NCBI RefSeq assembly: GCF_000317065.1 | Contig: NC_019701.1 | Span: 2,137,001 to 2,201,000 of the forward strand | Direction of reading: 5' to 3' | Origin: Pseudanabaena sp. PCC 7367 | GTDB lineage: Bacteria; Cyanobacteriota; Cyanobacteriia; Pseudanabaenales; Pseudanabaenaceae | DNA: 64,000 bases | Shown here: positions 37,467 through 44,797 of the stretch, in pieces | Position numbering within the stretch: the stretch's first letter is position 1 | Layout: every line of letters begins with the position of its first letter | Made by a program: the position numbers and the translations under genes | Notes under the pieces: generated by a model | The model's database searches: none | What the model was told of the DNA's origin: nothing | Seen by the model: the letters and a program-made list of their open reading frames with translations, nothing else

Positions 37467-39089
37467 CTAAACACCAAATTGCTCGATTTGTTGCTGTAAA
37501 TATTCTTCTGGATTATCAGGATCAAGCGTGTCGAACTTCAGTTGCTCGACCCTGGCTAGTTCCTGTGGTGCTTCTATGCCTAGTTCTTCGGCCAATTCCC
37601 TTGCCAAGTCGGTCAGGAAAATTTGTTCGCCAATTTCGTCATAATTCGCATCTTCCGCTGGCAAATAATCCCACCGCACCATCTGGGTTACAATCCAATC
37701 GGCAAAGCTCTGCCAGGGATAGGGATCGAAATTAATTCGATCGGGCACATCCATCATATTCCCCAGCCCATCATCAAACTTGCCAGTCAAGACTGCATCC
37801 AGCACTTCCACTGGTTGGTTGAGATATTCACGTGGCGCGATCGCCTTGGCAATTTCAGCGCGATTGGCCGGGTCATTGGCATAGGTAGCCCCATCAATGA
37901 TTGCTTTATTGATTGCTCGGAAGGTATTCGGATTCGTATCGATCCATTGTTGCGAAGCCACAAACGAACAGCAGGGATGTCCTGGCCACAAATCTTTGGT
38001 GAGCAAATGAATAAAACCAATCTTTTCAAAGACCACCCGCTGCACCAGATTATCCGGCAATAGGAAAGCGTCTAGTTGCCCCGAAGCCATCTTCGCCACT
38101 GCATCTGGTGGTGGCAGGTTCTGCAAGTTGCAGTCTTGATCTGGATCAAGGCCACCGGAAGCCAGGTAATAGCGCAGGATTAAATTATGATTGGAATAGT
38201 CATAGGGAAGGCCGATCGTCATGCCTTTGAAGTCTGCTGGGCCATTGATTTTGCCTGCATGCTGCATCGCCACCGCGATTCCCTGGCCGTTGTTATTTTC
38301 AATACTAGCCAGCTTGACGGCGAACGCGGTCGAACCTAGTCCCAGAGTCATAGAAATTGGCATTGGAGCCAGCATATGATAGGCATCTAGCTCTCCAGCG
38401 ATCGCTGAATCCCTCACCACTGACCAGCTTGGCATTTTTACCACTTCCACATTCAAGCCATGCTTTTCATAGAAGCCCAACGGCTCCGACATAATGATTG
38501 GCGTGGCGCAGGTGATCGGCAGGAAGCCTACTCTCAGATTCGTTTTTTCAAGGGAACTGGTATCGATCGGCTCGCTGGTTTCCGTGGGCGCAGGAGTCTG
38601 TTCCTGGACACCACAACTAGCCAGGCTAACCAGAGCCGCACCGATCGCCACATTCCGCAAAAAACGCCGCCGACTAAAATTGCTATAGCGCTTTGCATCG
38701 GTGAAGAATTCGCCTGCCCTGGGACCAAAGGCAGCAGCAAAGGCTTGATCCAGGCCACCAGCCATCTTGATCAAGTCATTCACTAATCGTTCGCGTTTGC
38801 GATCGCCCCGACCAGCAATTTTCAAAAAGAGGGACTTGCGCAAATCCGCTTGGGTCAGGCTATCAGCAACATTAAGCGCTTCTGACTGATAGAGCCGCAT
38901 CTTAATCAAATCATCGATCAACTCTTCCGGCTGTTGCGGCATTTCCGACAGAAACCGCTGGTGATCGGCAGTCATGTGATAACCACCACAAATCATGCAT
39001 TTGATCTTGAGTTGGTCTAGCTCACCGCGATCGCTAGCCAGATTTTGCCATTTACTTGAAGATAGGGGAGAACCGAGAGATAGAACCAT
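37467..39089 (-). CDS. cynA: CynA/NrtA-like substrate-binding lipoprotein with Cys-motif N-terminal extension (copy 2)
   Basis: A 540-residue paralogue of the protein at 35325 with the same three-part build. The N-terminal extension has CMICGGYHMT near residue 31. A Tat-type lipoprotein signal follows (SRRRFLRNVAIGA ending LASC, about 138-160), then the CmpA/NrtA/CynA binding domain (VGFLPITCATPIIMSEPLGF, DLWPGHPCCSFVAS). Differences cluster in the pocket-lining loops, for example GIAVAMQHAGK here against AITVSNLHKGK in copy 1. It has its own upstream NtcA-type promoter and is the first gene of the minus-strand series. Two binding proteins may share the single permease/ATPase to widen the substrate range; that is inference. 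Confidence 0.87.
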   Translation of the reverse strand: MVLSLGSPLSSSKWQNLASDRGELDQLKIKCMICGGYHMTADHQRFLSEMPQQPEELIDDLIKMRLYQSEALNVADSLTQADLRKSLFLKIAGRGDRKRERLVNDLIKMAGGLDQAFAAAFGPRAGEFFTDAKRYSNFSRRRFLRNVAIGAALVSLASCGVQEQTPAPTETSEPIDTSSLEKTNLRVGFLPITCATPIIMSEPLGFYEKHGLNVEVVKMPSWSVVRDSAIAGELDAYHMLAPMPISMTLGLGSTAFAVKLASIENNNGQGIAVAMQHAGKINGPADFKGMTIGLPYDYSNHNLILRYYLASGGLDPDQDCNLQNLPPPDAVAKMASGQLDAFLLPDNLVQRVVFEKIGFIHLLTKDLWPGHPCCSFVASQQWIDTNPNTFRAINKAIIDGATYANDPANRAEIAKAIAPREYLNQPVEVLDAVLTGKFDDGLGNMMDVPDRINFDPYPWQSFADWIVTQMVRWDYLPAEDANYDEIGEQIFLTDLARELAEELGIEAPQELARVEQLKFDTLDPDNPEEYLQQQIEQFGV

Positions 39090-39280
39090 TACACACCTAG
39101 CTCAACCTTAGAATATGGTTTCCAATTAGAATGCTTTTTCTAAATGAAATTTGTTGCCTGGAATACAATTCCTGCCCTAACTTTAGAGCAATAAGCTACA
39201 TTCTTAGCAATGGTGAACAAATATAAACTTTTATCGCTTCTAAAATGAGTAGACTCTATCTGCTCTATATCATCAATAGA
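39090..39280. other. 191-bp spacer: copy-2 promoter region and island edge
   Basis: Between the start of cynA copy 2 and the left 114-bp repeat. It holds the NtcA-type promoter at 39123-39166. The remainder is AT-rich with no gene. Confidence 0.5.
39123..39166 (-). promoter_or_regulatory. NtcA-type promoter of cynA copy 2
   Basis: GTATTCCAGGCAAC on the minus strand (39153-39166) fits GTAN8TAC except in one half-site. The 14-mer AAGCATTCTAATTG follows exactly 16 nt downstream (39123-39136), the same sequence and spacing as in front of copy 1. The shared architecture makes a functional NtcA promoter likely despite the weaker half-site. Confidence 0.65.
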
Positions 39281-39394
39281 CGGTAGTGCTGAACAAGTAA
39301 GGATTTAGGCGATAGTTGAATATCTATAACCCAAACAAGCTAAGCTCCGAATTTCAAATCGATTGCTAATTATCCTTATTACTGCATGACCACC
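39281..39394. repeat. Left 114-bp MITE-like repeat (island boundary)
   Basis: Matches 55041-55154 in 113 of 114 positions (only 39379 T versus 55139 C). The ends form imperfect inverted repeats of about 23 bp: GGTAGTGCTGAACAAGTAAG at the left and, on the other strand, GGTGGTCATGCAGTAATAAG at the right. No coding capacity. No clear target-site duplication is seen. The two copies have the same orientation and bracket the metal-resistance genes. Confidence 0.9.
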
Positions 39395-39454
39395 CTATAC
39401 TTTGCTGGAAATACCAGGTGATATAGCAATACACTTACGTTATGGCTTTTATGG

Positions 39455-39661
39455 ATGTACTTACTCACCCATTTATATTACGCCGCGAGCGGCGGGGAAT
39501 TAGACCCACTAGAGATTAAAAGACATCGCCGATCGGGCAAGAGCTTTAGGGCGATCGCTGACTACCTTAATCGCAATAACTACCCGACTAAACGCGGTGG
39601 TAACTGGACTCATCGGACTGTGAAGCTGATTCTCGATCGGACAAAAGTCAAATCGGCTTAA
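39455..39661 (+). pseudogene. Recombinase-like C-terminal fragment
   Basis: A 68-residue frame whose second half (GKSFRAIADYLNRNNYPTKR onward) resembles the helix-turn-helix end of the Recombinase domain of large serine recombinases. The catalytic resolvase domain is missing. The last 37 codons are repeated, at about 85% nucleotide identity, at 41025-41135. Probably a remnant of a mobile element at the island edge. Confidence 0.55.
39551..39661 (+). repeat. 111-bp recombinase-tail repeat, copy A
   Basis: Aligns without gaps to 41025-41135 with 94 of 111 identical bases. Both copies begin exactly at a GCGATCGC octamer and end at the stop codon. They flank the small TetR operon. Confidence 0.8.
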
Positions 39662-39715
39662 TGCAATTCAAGAGCGCAGGTTTCTGTTCAAAATGCCTCC
39701 AACCACTGACCAATT

Positions 39716-39741
39716 TATATAAGCAAGTGCTTGCTTATATA
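39716..39741. promoter_or_regulatory. Perfect palindrome, probable TetR operator
   Basis: Eleven-bp perfect inverted arms TATATAAGCAA / TTGCTTATATA around GTGC, 51 bp upstream of the first gene of the operon that encodes a TetR-family repressor. The size and symmetry are those of a TetR-family operator, so autorepression is the natural reading. Confidence 0.65.
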
Positions 39742-39792
39742 GCAATTAAATCATACTATACCTAATATTAAATATCAAAAAAGGATATTGTT

Positions 39793-40230
39793 ATGAATGA
39801 GCATTTTTGCATTGATATTTCAATGACCCTTGGTGAGGCAATTCAATCATTGCGTATATCAGACGACGATATGACCAATACAATGGTGGAAATATCGCAA
39901 GCATTTGAGCAACACGACGCAGTTCACTTACTGTTTAATTGTGGCACTTCTATGCAAGACGAAATCGCTGCCCACATATGGATGGTATTTGCTACAACAG
40001 TAAATATCAGTGAGATGCATCGAGCAGTTTCGAACCAAGAACATCGCAATGTTTTGGCTAGTATTGGGCACCCAAAATTAATTGGCATCTGGTTACTCTG
40101 TCTTCCACGCATCATCAGCATTATTTTCAAGAGCCTACGCATGAAAAAGAGATTAGCGCTCGATGAGCTATCCCAGCTCAAGGGACAGTCCATTATCGAA
40201 ATTCGCCAAGAACACGGCATTATTTTGTGA
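39793..40230 (+). CDS. Hypothetical protein in TetR-regulated operon
   Basis: Not recognised. 145 residues, with AAGGA positioned 7 nt before the ATG, so translation is credible. The N-terminal half (about 1-90) looks globular, with a hydrophobic strand VHLLFNCG. A hydrophobic segment at 96-113 (LIGIWLLCLPRIISIIF) could be a membrane helix or amphipathic anchor, and a basic tail follows. The gene ends 38 bp before the TetR gene. It sits behind the palindrome at 39716, so it is probably the target of that repressor. Confidence 0.65.
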   Translation: MNEHFCIDISMTLGEAIQSLRISDDDMTNTMVEISQAFEQHDAVHLLFNCGTSMQDEIAAHIWMVFATTVNISEMHRAVSNQEHRNVLASIGHPKLIGIWLLCLPRIISIIFKSLRMKKRLALDELSQLKGQSIIEIRQEHGIIL

Positions 40231-40268
40231 ACACGCCCAAGTAAACCTGAGATTGAGTAGCAAATTCA

Positions 40269-40844
40269 GTGCCTCGTTCTAAAACTATTACAAACGAAGA
40301 AATTCTTACTGCAGCACGTTCTCTCTTTCTCAAAGAGGGGGCAAAAGCTTCTACACGAAACCTTGCTAAAATAGTTGGGATTTCTGAGGCGGTTATTTTT
40401 CAGCGATTTGGCACGAAAGAAGATCTCTTTTTTGCATCGATGGTGCTCCCGGAAGTGCAACTTGAGAAGATATTCAGTATTCAAGCTGGGAAGAAACAGG
40501 TAATTGAAAATCTTAAATCAGTAAGTTTACAGATTGTTGCCTATTTTCGTGAGGTGATGCCAGTTTTTCTATCCCTTATCAGCCATCCTTCCTTTGATCT
40601 ACAGACCTTTCTGAAGCGTCATACTATGCCTAGGATACAAATTGGCAATAAGTTAATGGAATATCTAAATGCTGAAGCAGATTTAGGGCGAATTTGCAAA
40701 GGTAATGTTGCGGCAGCAGCAATATTAATTTCACACTTGCATAACCTAGCACTCTCTGAAACTATTGGCTCTCATCAACCTATTGATACGGAATGCGCGA
40801 TCGCTGATGCGATTGAGGTGTTGTGGAAGGGATTGTCTCCATAG
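40269..40844 (+). CDS. TetR/AcrR-family transcriptional regulator
   Basis: A 191-residue repressor. The N-terminal helix-turn-helix (about 10-55) reads NEEILTAARSLFLKEGAKAS, then TRNLAKIVGISEAVIFQRFG and KEDLF, the classic TetR pattern. The C-terminal ligand domain is helical and not assignable. The start is a GTG; no ATG fits the domain. It lies downstream of the hypothetical gene and of a perfect palindrome likely to be its operator. No efflux gene is in the same transcription unit, although the MFS exporter lies 0.4 kb downstream. Confidence 0.88.
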   Translation: MPRSKTITNEEILTAARSLFLKEGAKASTRNLAKIVGISEAVIFQRFGTKEDLFFASMVLPEVQLEKIFSIQAGKKQVIENLKSVSLQIVAYFREVMPVFLSLISHPSFDLQTFLKRHTMPRIQIGNKLMEYLNAEADLGRICKGNVAAAAILISHLHNLALSETIGSHQPIDTECAIADAIEVLWKGLSP

Positions 40845-40919
40845 GGGGTGTGTAAATAACCCCATGTTTACTTGTCTCGGTTGAGGAGATGGACAAATTT
40901 AGTGGGCAACACTAAGCAA

Positions 40920-41135
40920 ATGCAGGTCAATGAATTTAGACGGACATTGCGAGAGTTTTTTGAGTTATTTGAAATAGACACTGACGCAATCTACTTGACC
41001 TATCACGGTAAGCCGGTCATGGTGGCGATCGCTGATTATCTCAACCGCAACAACTACCCAACTAAACGCGGTGGTAACTGGACTTATCGTACTGTAAAAC
41101 TGATTTTGGATCGGACTAAGGTGAAATCAGCTTAG
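40920..41135 (+). pseudogene. Chimeric ORF: Phd-like antitoxin N-terminus joined to recombinase tail
   Basis: Residues 1-36 from the ATG at 40920 (MQVNEFRRTLREFFELFEID onward to GKPVMVA) look like the start of a Phd/YefM-type antitoxin. At the GCGATCGC octamer (41025) the frame switches to the recombinase-like tail that also ends the frame at 39455. The join therefore looks like a recombination between HIP1 palindromes in two unrelated genes. No toxin gene follows. Possibly non-functional. Confidence 0.5.
41025..41135 (+). repeat. 111-bp recombinase-tail repeat, copy B
   Basis: Second copy of the repeat at 39551-39661 (94 of 111 bases identical). It begins at a GCGATCGC octamer within the chimeric antitoxin/recombinase frame. 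Confidence 0.8.
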
Positions 41136-41211
41136 GATATTTCAAAACAGAAGTTTCCATCTTAAATGATTGCCCCAGCTAATCCTTTAATTTGATAATT
41201 TGATCAAAAAA

Positions 41212-42555
41212 ATGACAAATAGACCCTCATGGTGGCAAGGCTTAGAGAATCCAATCTTTGCCAAACTGTATCTAGCGCAGCTAATTAACCTGGCAGGAGA
41301 TTCCTTAACCTGGCTAGGTTTAGGGTTATTAGCATTTGAGATTGCAGGTGAGAATGCTGGTGCTGTATTAGCAGGAGCCCTAACTTTGCGAGTGATGGCA
41401 TTTGTGGTGCTATCCCCGATCGCAGGGGCGATCGCTGATCAAATCGATCGTAAGCGCCTCATGGTTATTACCCACCTAGCCCGAATGGGTATAGTCTGTT
41501 TGTTCCCATTCACCACTCAAGTCTGGCAAATTTATGCAATTGTATTGTTGCTCAATACGTTTTCCGCCTTTTTCACCCCTACATACAAAGCCACCATCCC
41601 ACTAGTTACAACTGAAGCACAATGTCCACAGGCAATCGCCCTATCAAGTGCTACCTATCAGCTCCTTGGAGTTTTAGGGCCAGGTTTATCGGGCAGTATT
41701 GCGGCATTAGTAGGCACCAGGCAAATTTTCTTTCTCGATAGCATCACTTTTTTTATTTCTGCCCTATTGATCGCCTCCTTACCCAGGCAATTAATCGTAG
41801 CGCAGAGCCAGTCTACAGCCAGAAAAATCCATAGAATCCTTAAGGACATCAGAACTGGTACAACCTGTCTATTTGCCGATCCACCAATTCGTTATGCCCT
41901 GGTACTGCAACTAATCGCGGCGATCGCTGGGGCTCAGATTCTGGTCAACACAGTTGGCTATGTGCAGGGCATCCTCAACCTGGGTAAAGTTGAATATGGT
42001 TGGTCTATGGCAGCTTTTGGCGTTGGCGCAACCTTCGCATCAGTTTGGCTATATCAATCCCGCCAGCAAAGAAGTGCCATTCTCCTAACTAGCATTGGTG
42101 CTATTACTATTACCCTGGCATTGTTACCTGCTAATCTAACCAACCTGAATGGGTTATTAATTCTTTGGGTGATTGCTGGAATTGGGCAAACCTTGGTAAA
42201 TGTACCAACTCAAACTTTAATCGCCCAACGGGTTACGGTGGAGCTGCAAGGACGGGTTTATGGTGCCCACTTTGCCTGGAGTCATTTATGGTGGGCTTTC
42301 GCTTACCCTCTGGCAGGATGGATCGGTAACCGCTTTCCCAGTTCCAACTTTTTCTATAGCGGCTTAATAGGTGGAGGGTTGTTTTGCATGGTATATCTAG
42401 TTTTCAAACCACAGCAACTATCCAAACTAAAAGATTGGCTGTGGCACGAACATGAACATACCCACGATCGCCAGCATCAACATCAACATTCGACAAATGA
42501 GGCAATCGGGCAACCTCACAACCATCTTCACTTTCATCTGATCGACCCCCAGTGA
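41212..42555 (+). CDS. MFS exporter with histidine-rich C-terminal tail (NreB/NrsD-like)
   Basis: A 447-residue major facilitator of the enterobactin/macrolide-exporter type. About twelve hydrophobic segments are visible, with the loop motif GAIADQIDRKRLM between helices 2 and 3. The last ~35 residues are a cytoplasmic His-rich tail (HEHEHTHDRQHQHQH). In nickel exporters NreB and Synechocystis NrsD such a tail binds Ni2+, so nickel or cobalt export is the best guess. The ATG at 41212 is preferred over an upstream TTG at 41200. It converges, end to end with no spacer, on the sensor-kinase gene of the two-component system, as expected of an nrs-type locus. Confidence 0.82.
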   Translation: MTNRPSWWQGLENPIFAKLYLAQLINLAGDSLTWLGLGLLAFEIAGENAGAVLAGALTLRVMAFVVLSPIAGAIADQIDRKRLMVITHLARMGIVCLFPFTTQVWQIYAIVLLLNTFSAFFTPTYKATIPLVTTEAQCPQAIALSSATYQLLGVLGPGLSGSIAALVGTRQIFFLDSITFFISALLIASLPRQLIVAQSQSTARKIHRILKDIRTGTTCLFADPPIRYALVLQLIAAIAGAQILVNTVGYVQGILNLGKVEYGWSMAAFGVGATFASVWLYQSRQQRSAILLTSIGAITITLALLPANLTNLNGLLILWVIAGIGQTLVNVPTQTLIAQRVTVELQGRVYGAHFAWSHLWWAFAYPLAGWIGNRFPSSNFFYSGLIGGGLFCMVYLVFKPQQLSKLKDWLWHEHEHTHDRQHQHQHSTNEAIGQPHNHLHFHLIDPQ

Positions 42556-43980
42556 TTAGCGGGTTTGGGTATTGACGGAATGTGTCATGCGTAATGGATG
42601 GGGCTGTATACAGGGCAGATGAATTAAAAATAAACTACCCTGCCCAACCTTACTCTTAACAGTAATATGCCCTCGATGGCGGCGTGTAATCGCCTGGGCA
42701 ATCGCCAGACCTAGCCCAGTACCACCAGTTTTTCGTGATCGATCGCTATGCACTCGGTAAAAGCGTTCAAATATGCGCTTTTGCTCTACTGGAGCAATGC
42801 CAATGCCATTATCTTTAACTCTAAGAATTGCCATACGATCGTGGCATTTTAAACTAACTTCTACTGATCCCCCTGCACCAGTATATTGAATTGCGTTGGC
42901 AAGCAAATTAGAAACAAGGCGGTAAAGTTGTGATTCATTACCAAACACATAGACTTCAAAACCTGGGACTTGATTGGTTAAGTCAATACCTGAAGCGATC
43001 GCCAGTTCCAAGAACTCTTCAGTCAAGTCACTGACTAGATCATTTAAGCAACAGGGCTGTAGCGTTTTGGTCGATGATTCCTGTTCTAAGCTAGTCAGCA
43101 AAAGTAAATCAGTAATCAAACTGCTCAAGCGTCGTCCCTGTCGCTCAACCGTCTGGAGCATTGGCGGAATATTCTGGTGTAAATTTGGCGGTAGCCGTAA
43201 GATCGCTTCCACAGTTGCCAAAAGGCTAGCCAGGGGAGAGCGCAGCTCGTGGGCAACGTTGGCAGTAAACTGCTGTTGTTGTTGATAGGACTGGTAAATG
43301 GGTTGCATTGCTAGTCCCGATAACCACCACCCAGCAGCAGCAACCAAAGCAAGGGCAACGGGAAACCCAATCGCTAAAATCCACTGAATCCGTCTTGTTT
43401 CGGCATCAAATGCAGCCAAGGTACGACCAATTTGGATATAGCCCCAGGAAGTATAGTTATGACTTGATCCTATTCCCTGCTCAGCATTGGTGCCGTGTAA
43501 AATCGTGATGAATTGATGATAGCGAGTACCGTCTGAAGCTTGAAAAGTCTGCCATGTAGCTGGATTGAGTGTAGTTTCAGGTGCTAAAGGTTGATTAGGC
43601 GAAAACGCCAGCAGGTTGCCATCACGATCGAACAAACGAATGTAATAGGTGTGGCGATCGCTAATGCCAGTAGTATGGCGCTGAATCAAAGTAGGACTTG
43701 AATTACAAGGATATCCCACCAAACACAGATCAGGAAAAATTTGCCGTAACACTAAAGTAGGGTCTCCAGAGGCTGGCAGCATTGGTTCTAGACTGTCATG
43801 GAGCGTCCCAGCAAGGGATTCAATTTCCCGTTCCAGGGCAATCCATTTAGACTGCACCAGGGCACGATACATACCCAGTCCAAACAGGCTTAAAACCCCT
43901 GCCATAGCAATGGTATACCAGCACGCTAAACGGAGCCGACTACGGCGAAACAGTTGCTGGCTATTGATCATATTGCTCAT
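42556..43980 (-). CDS. Metal-responsive sensor histidine kinase (NrsS/CopS-like)
   Basis: A 474-residue membrane kinase. The first transmembrane helix is at about 15-35, then a ~165-residue periplasmic sensor domain with a Cys pair in DLCLVGYPCN, and the second helix at about 203-225. HisKA follows (QFTANVAHELRSPLASLLA, phospho-acceptor His), then HATPase with the N box LLANAIQYTG, DNGIGI and GTGLGLAIA. The gene overlaps the end of the response-regulator gene by 4 bp (ATGA), so the two are translationally coupled. The RND pump and MFS exporter on either side suggest nickel or copper as the stimulus; the metal cannot be fixed from sequence. Confidence 0.88.
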   Translation of the reverse strand: MSNMINSQQLFRRSRLRLACWYTIAMAGVLSLFGLGMYRALVQSKWIALEREIESLAGTLHDSLEPMLPASGDPTLVLRQIFPDLCLVGYPCNSSPTLIQRHTTGISDRHTYYIRLFDRDGNLLAFSPNQPLAPETTLNPATWQTFQASDGTRYHQFITILHGTNAEQGIGSSHNYTSWGYIQIGRTLAAFDAETRRIQWILAIGFPVALALVAAAGWWLSGLAMQPIYQSYQQQQQFTANVAHELRSPLASLLATVEAILRLPPNLHQNIPPMLQTVERQGRRLSSLITDLLLLTSLEQESSTKTLQPCCLNDLVSDLTEEFLELAIASGIDLTNQVPGFEVYVFGNESQLYRLVSNLLANAIQYTGAGGSVEVSLKCHDRMAILRVKDNGIGIAPVEQKRIFERFYRVHSDRSRKTGGTGLGLAIAQAITRRHRGHITVKSKVGQGSLFLIHLPCIQPHPLRMTHSVNTQTR

Positions 43981-44672
43981 GACGAGTTAAAGCGGTATCC
44001 TTGACCAGCGATCGTCTCAATCGGACAGTCACAACTATACTGGGCAAACTTGCGTCGCAACAATCGGATCTGAGCAGCAACCACGTTGCTAATTGGGTAT
44101 TCATCCAGATCCCACAGTTGAGCCCGAATTTTACTACTGGCAATAATCCGATCGGGGTTTTGCATCAGATAAGCCAACACCTGAAATTCTTTGAGAGTCA
44201 AGGGAATCGACTGCCCAGTGCGATCGGGTTGTTCGACTTGTACTGCTGTGTTGGCATCATCCAAAGTAAATTTTCCCACGCTTAGGACTTTGGGACGCAG
44301 TTGGGGCGATCGCCGCTGTAATGCCCGCAATCGTGCTAGCAACTCTTCCATTACAAATGGTTTAACCAAATAGTCATCGGCACCCGCATCAAGCCCAGTA
44401 ACACGATTTTCCGGTTGCCCTAGCGCAGTGAGCATTAGGACTGGCAAAGGATTCTGGCGGTCTCTGAGGCGCTGACATAACTCCAAGCCCGATATTTCAG
44501 GGAGCAACCAATCGATAATCGCCACAGAGTAGTCTGTCCACTCGTTTTCCAGGTAACGCCAAGCCTCTGCCCCATCAATTACCCAGTCAACAATATATTT
44601 CTCGCCAATCAAAACTTGCTTAATCGCTAACCCCAAGTCCTCTTCATCTTCTACTAATAGAATTCGCATCAC
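43977..44672 (-). CDS. OmpR-family response regulator (NrsR/CopR-like)
   Basis: A 231-residue regulator. The receiver (1-120) has the acidic pair EDE near 9, the phospho-acceptor Asp in SVAIIDWLLPE, and LVKPF. A winged-helix DNA-binding domain follows (about 130-228), with LTLKEFQVLAYLMQNPDRII and ETIAGQGYRFN. It is divergent from the efflux operon. A direct repeat TTTCAT-N5-TTTCAT in the 125-bp intergenic region is the likely binding site, letting it control both directions. Confidence 0.9.
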   Translation of the reverse strand: MMRILLVEDEEDLGLAIKQVLIGEKYIVDWVIDGAEAWRYLENEWTDYSVAIIDWLLPEISGLELCQRLRDRQNPLPVLMLTALGQPENRVTGLDAGADDYLVKPFVMEELLARLRALQRRSPQLRPKVLSVGKFTLDDANTAVQVEQPDRTGQSIPLTLKEFQVLAYLMQNPDRIIASSKIRAQLWDLDEYPISNVVAAQIRLLRRKFAQYSCDCPIETIAGQGYRFNSS

Positions 44673-44718
44673 GACAGGGATATTAACTGCGGGATTGATT
44701 ATATCAAAGCTGATCGCT

Positions 44719-44735
44719 TTTCATCCTGTTTTCAT
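44719..44735 (+). promoter_or_regulatory. Direct-repeat operator for the OmpR-type regulator
   Basis: TTTCAT (44719-44724), 5 nt, TTTCAT (44730-44735): an 11-bp periodic direct repeat, one helical turn, as bound by tandem OmpR-family monomers. It sits between the divergent regulator and efflux genes, about 60 bp before the adaptor start codon. Confidence 0.65.
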
Positions 44736-44797
44736 CGCCTCTGTGGCAAACTGCGAGAGATCTTTTTCTGGCTTTATGTTGAATGTGAGGAGATGCG

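Noticed and set aside
40845-40919. Possible IS terminal repeat (GGGTGTGTAAATAACCCC)
   Set aside because: A short GGGGT/ACCCC dyad only; no partner end or transposase fragment could be linked to it.
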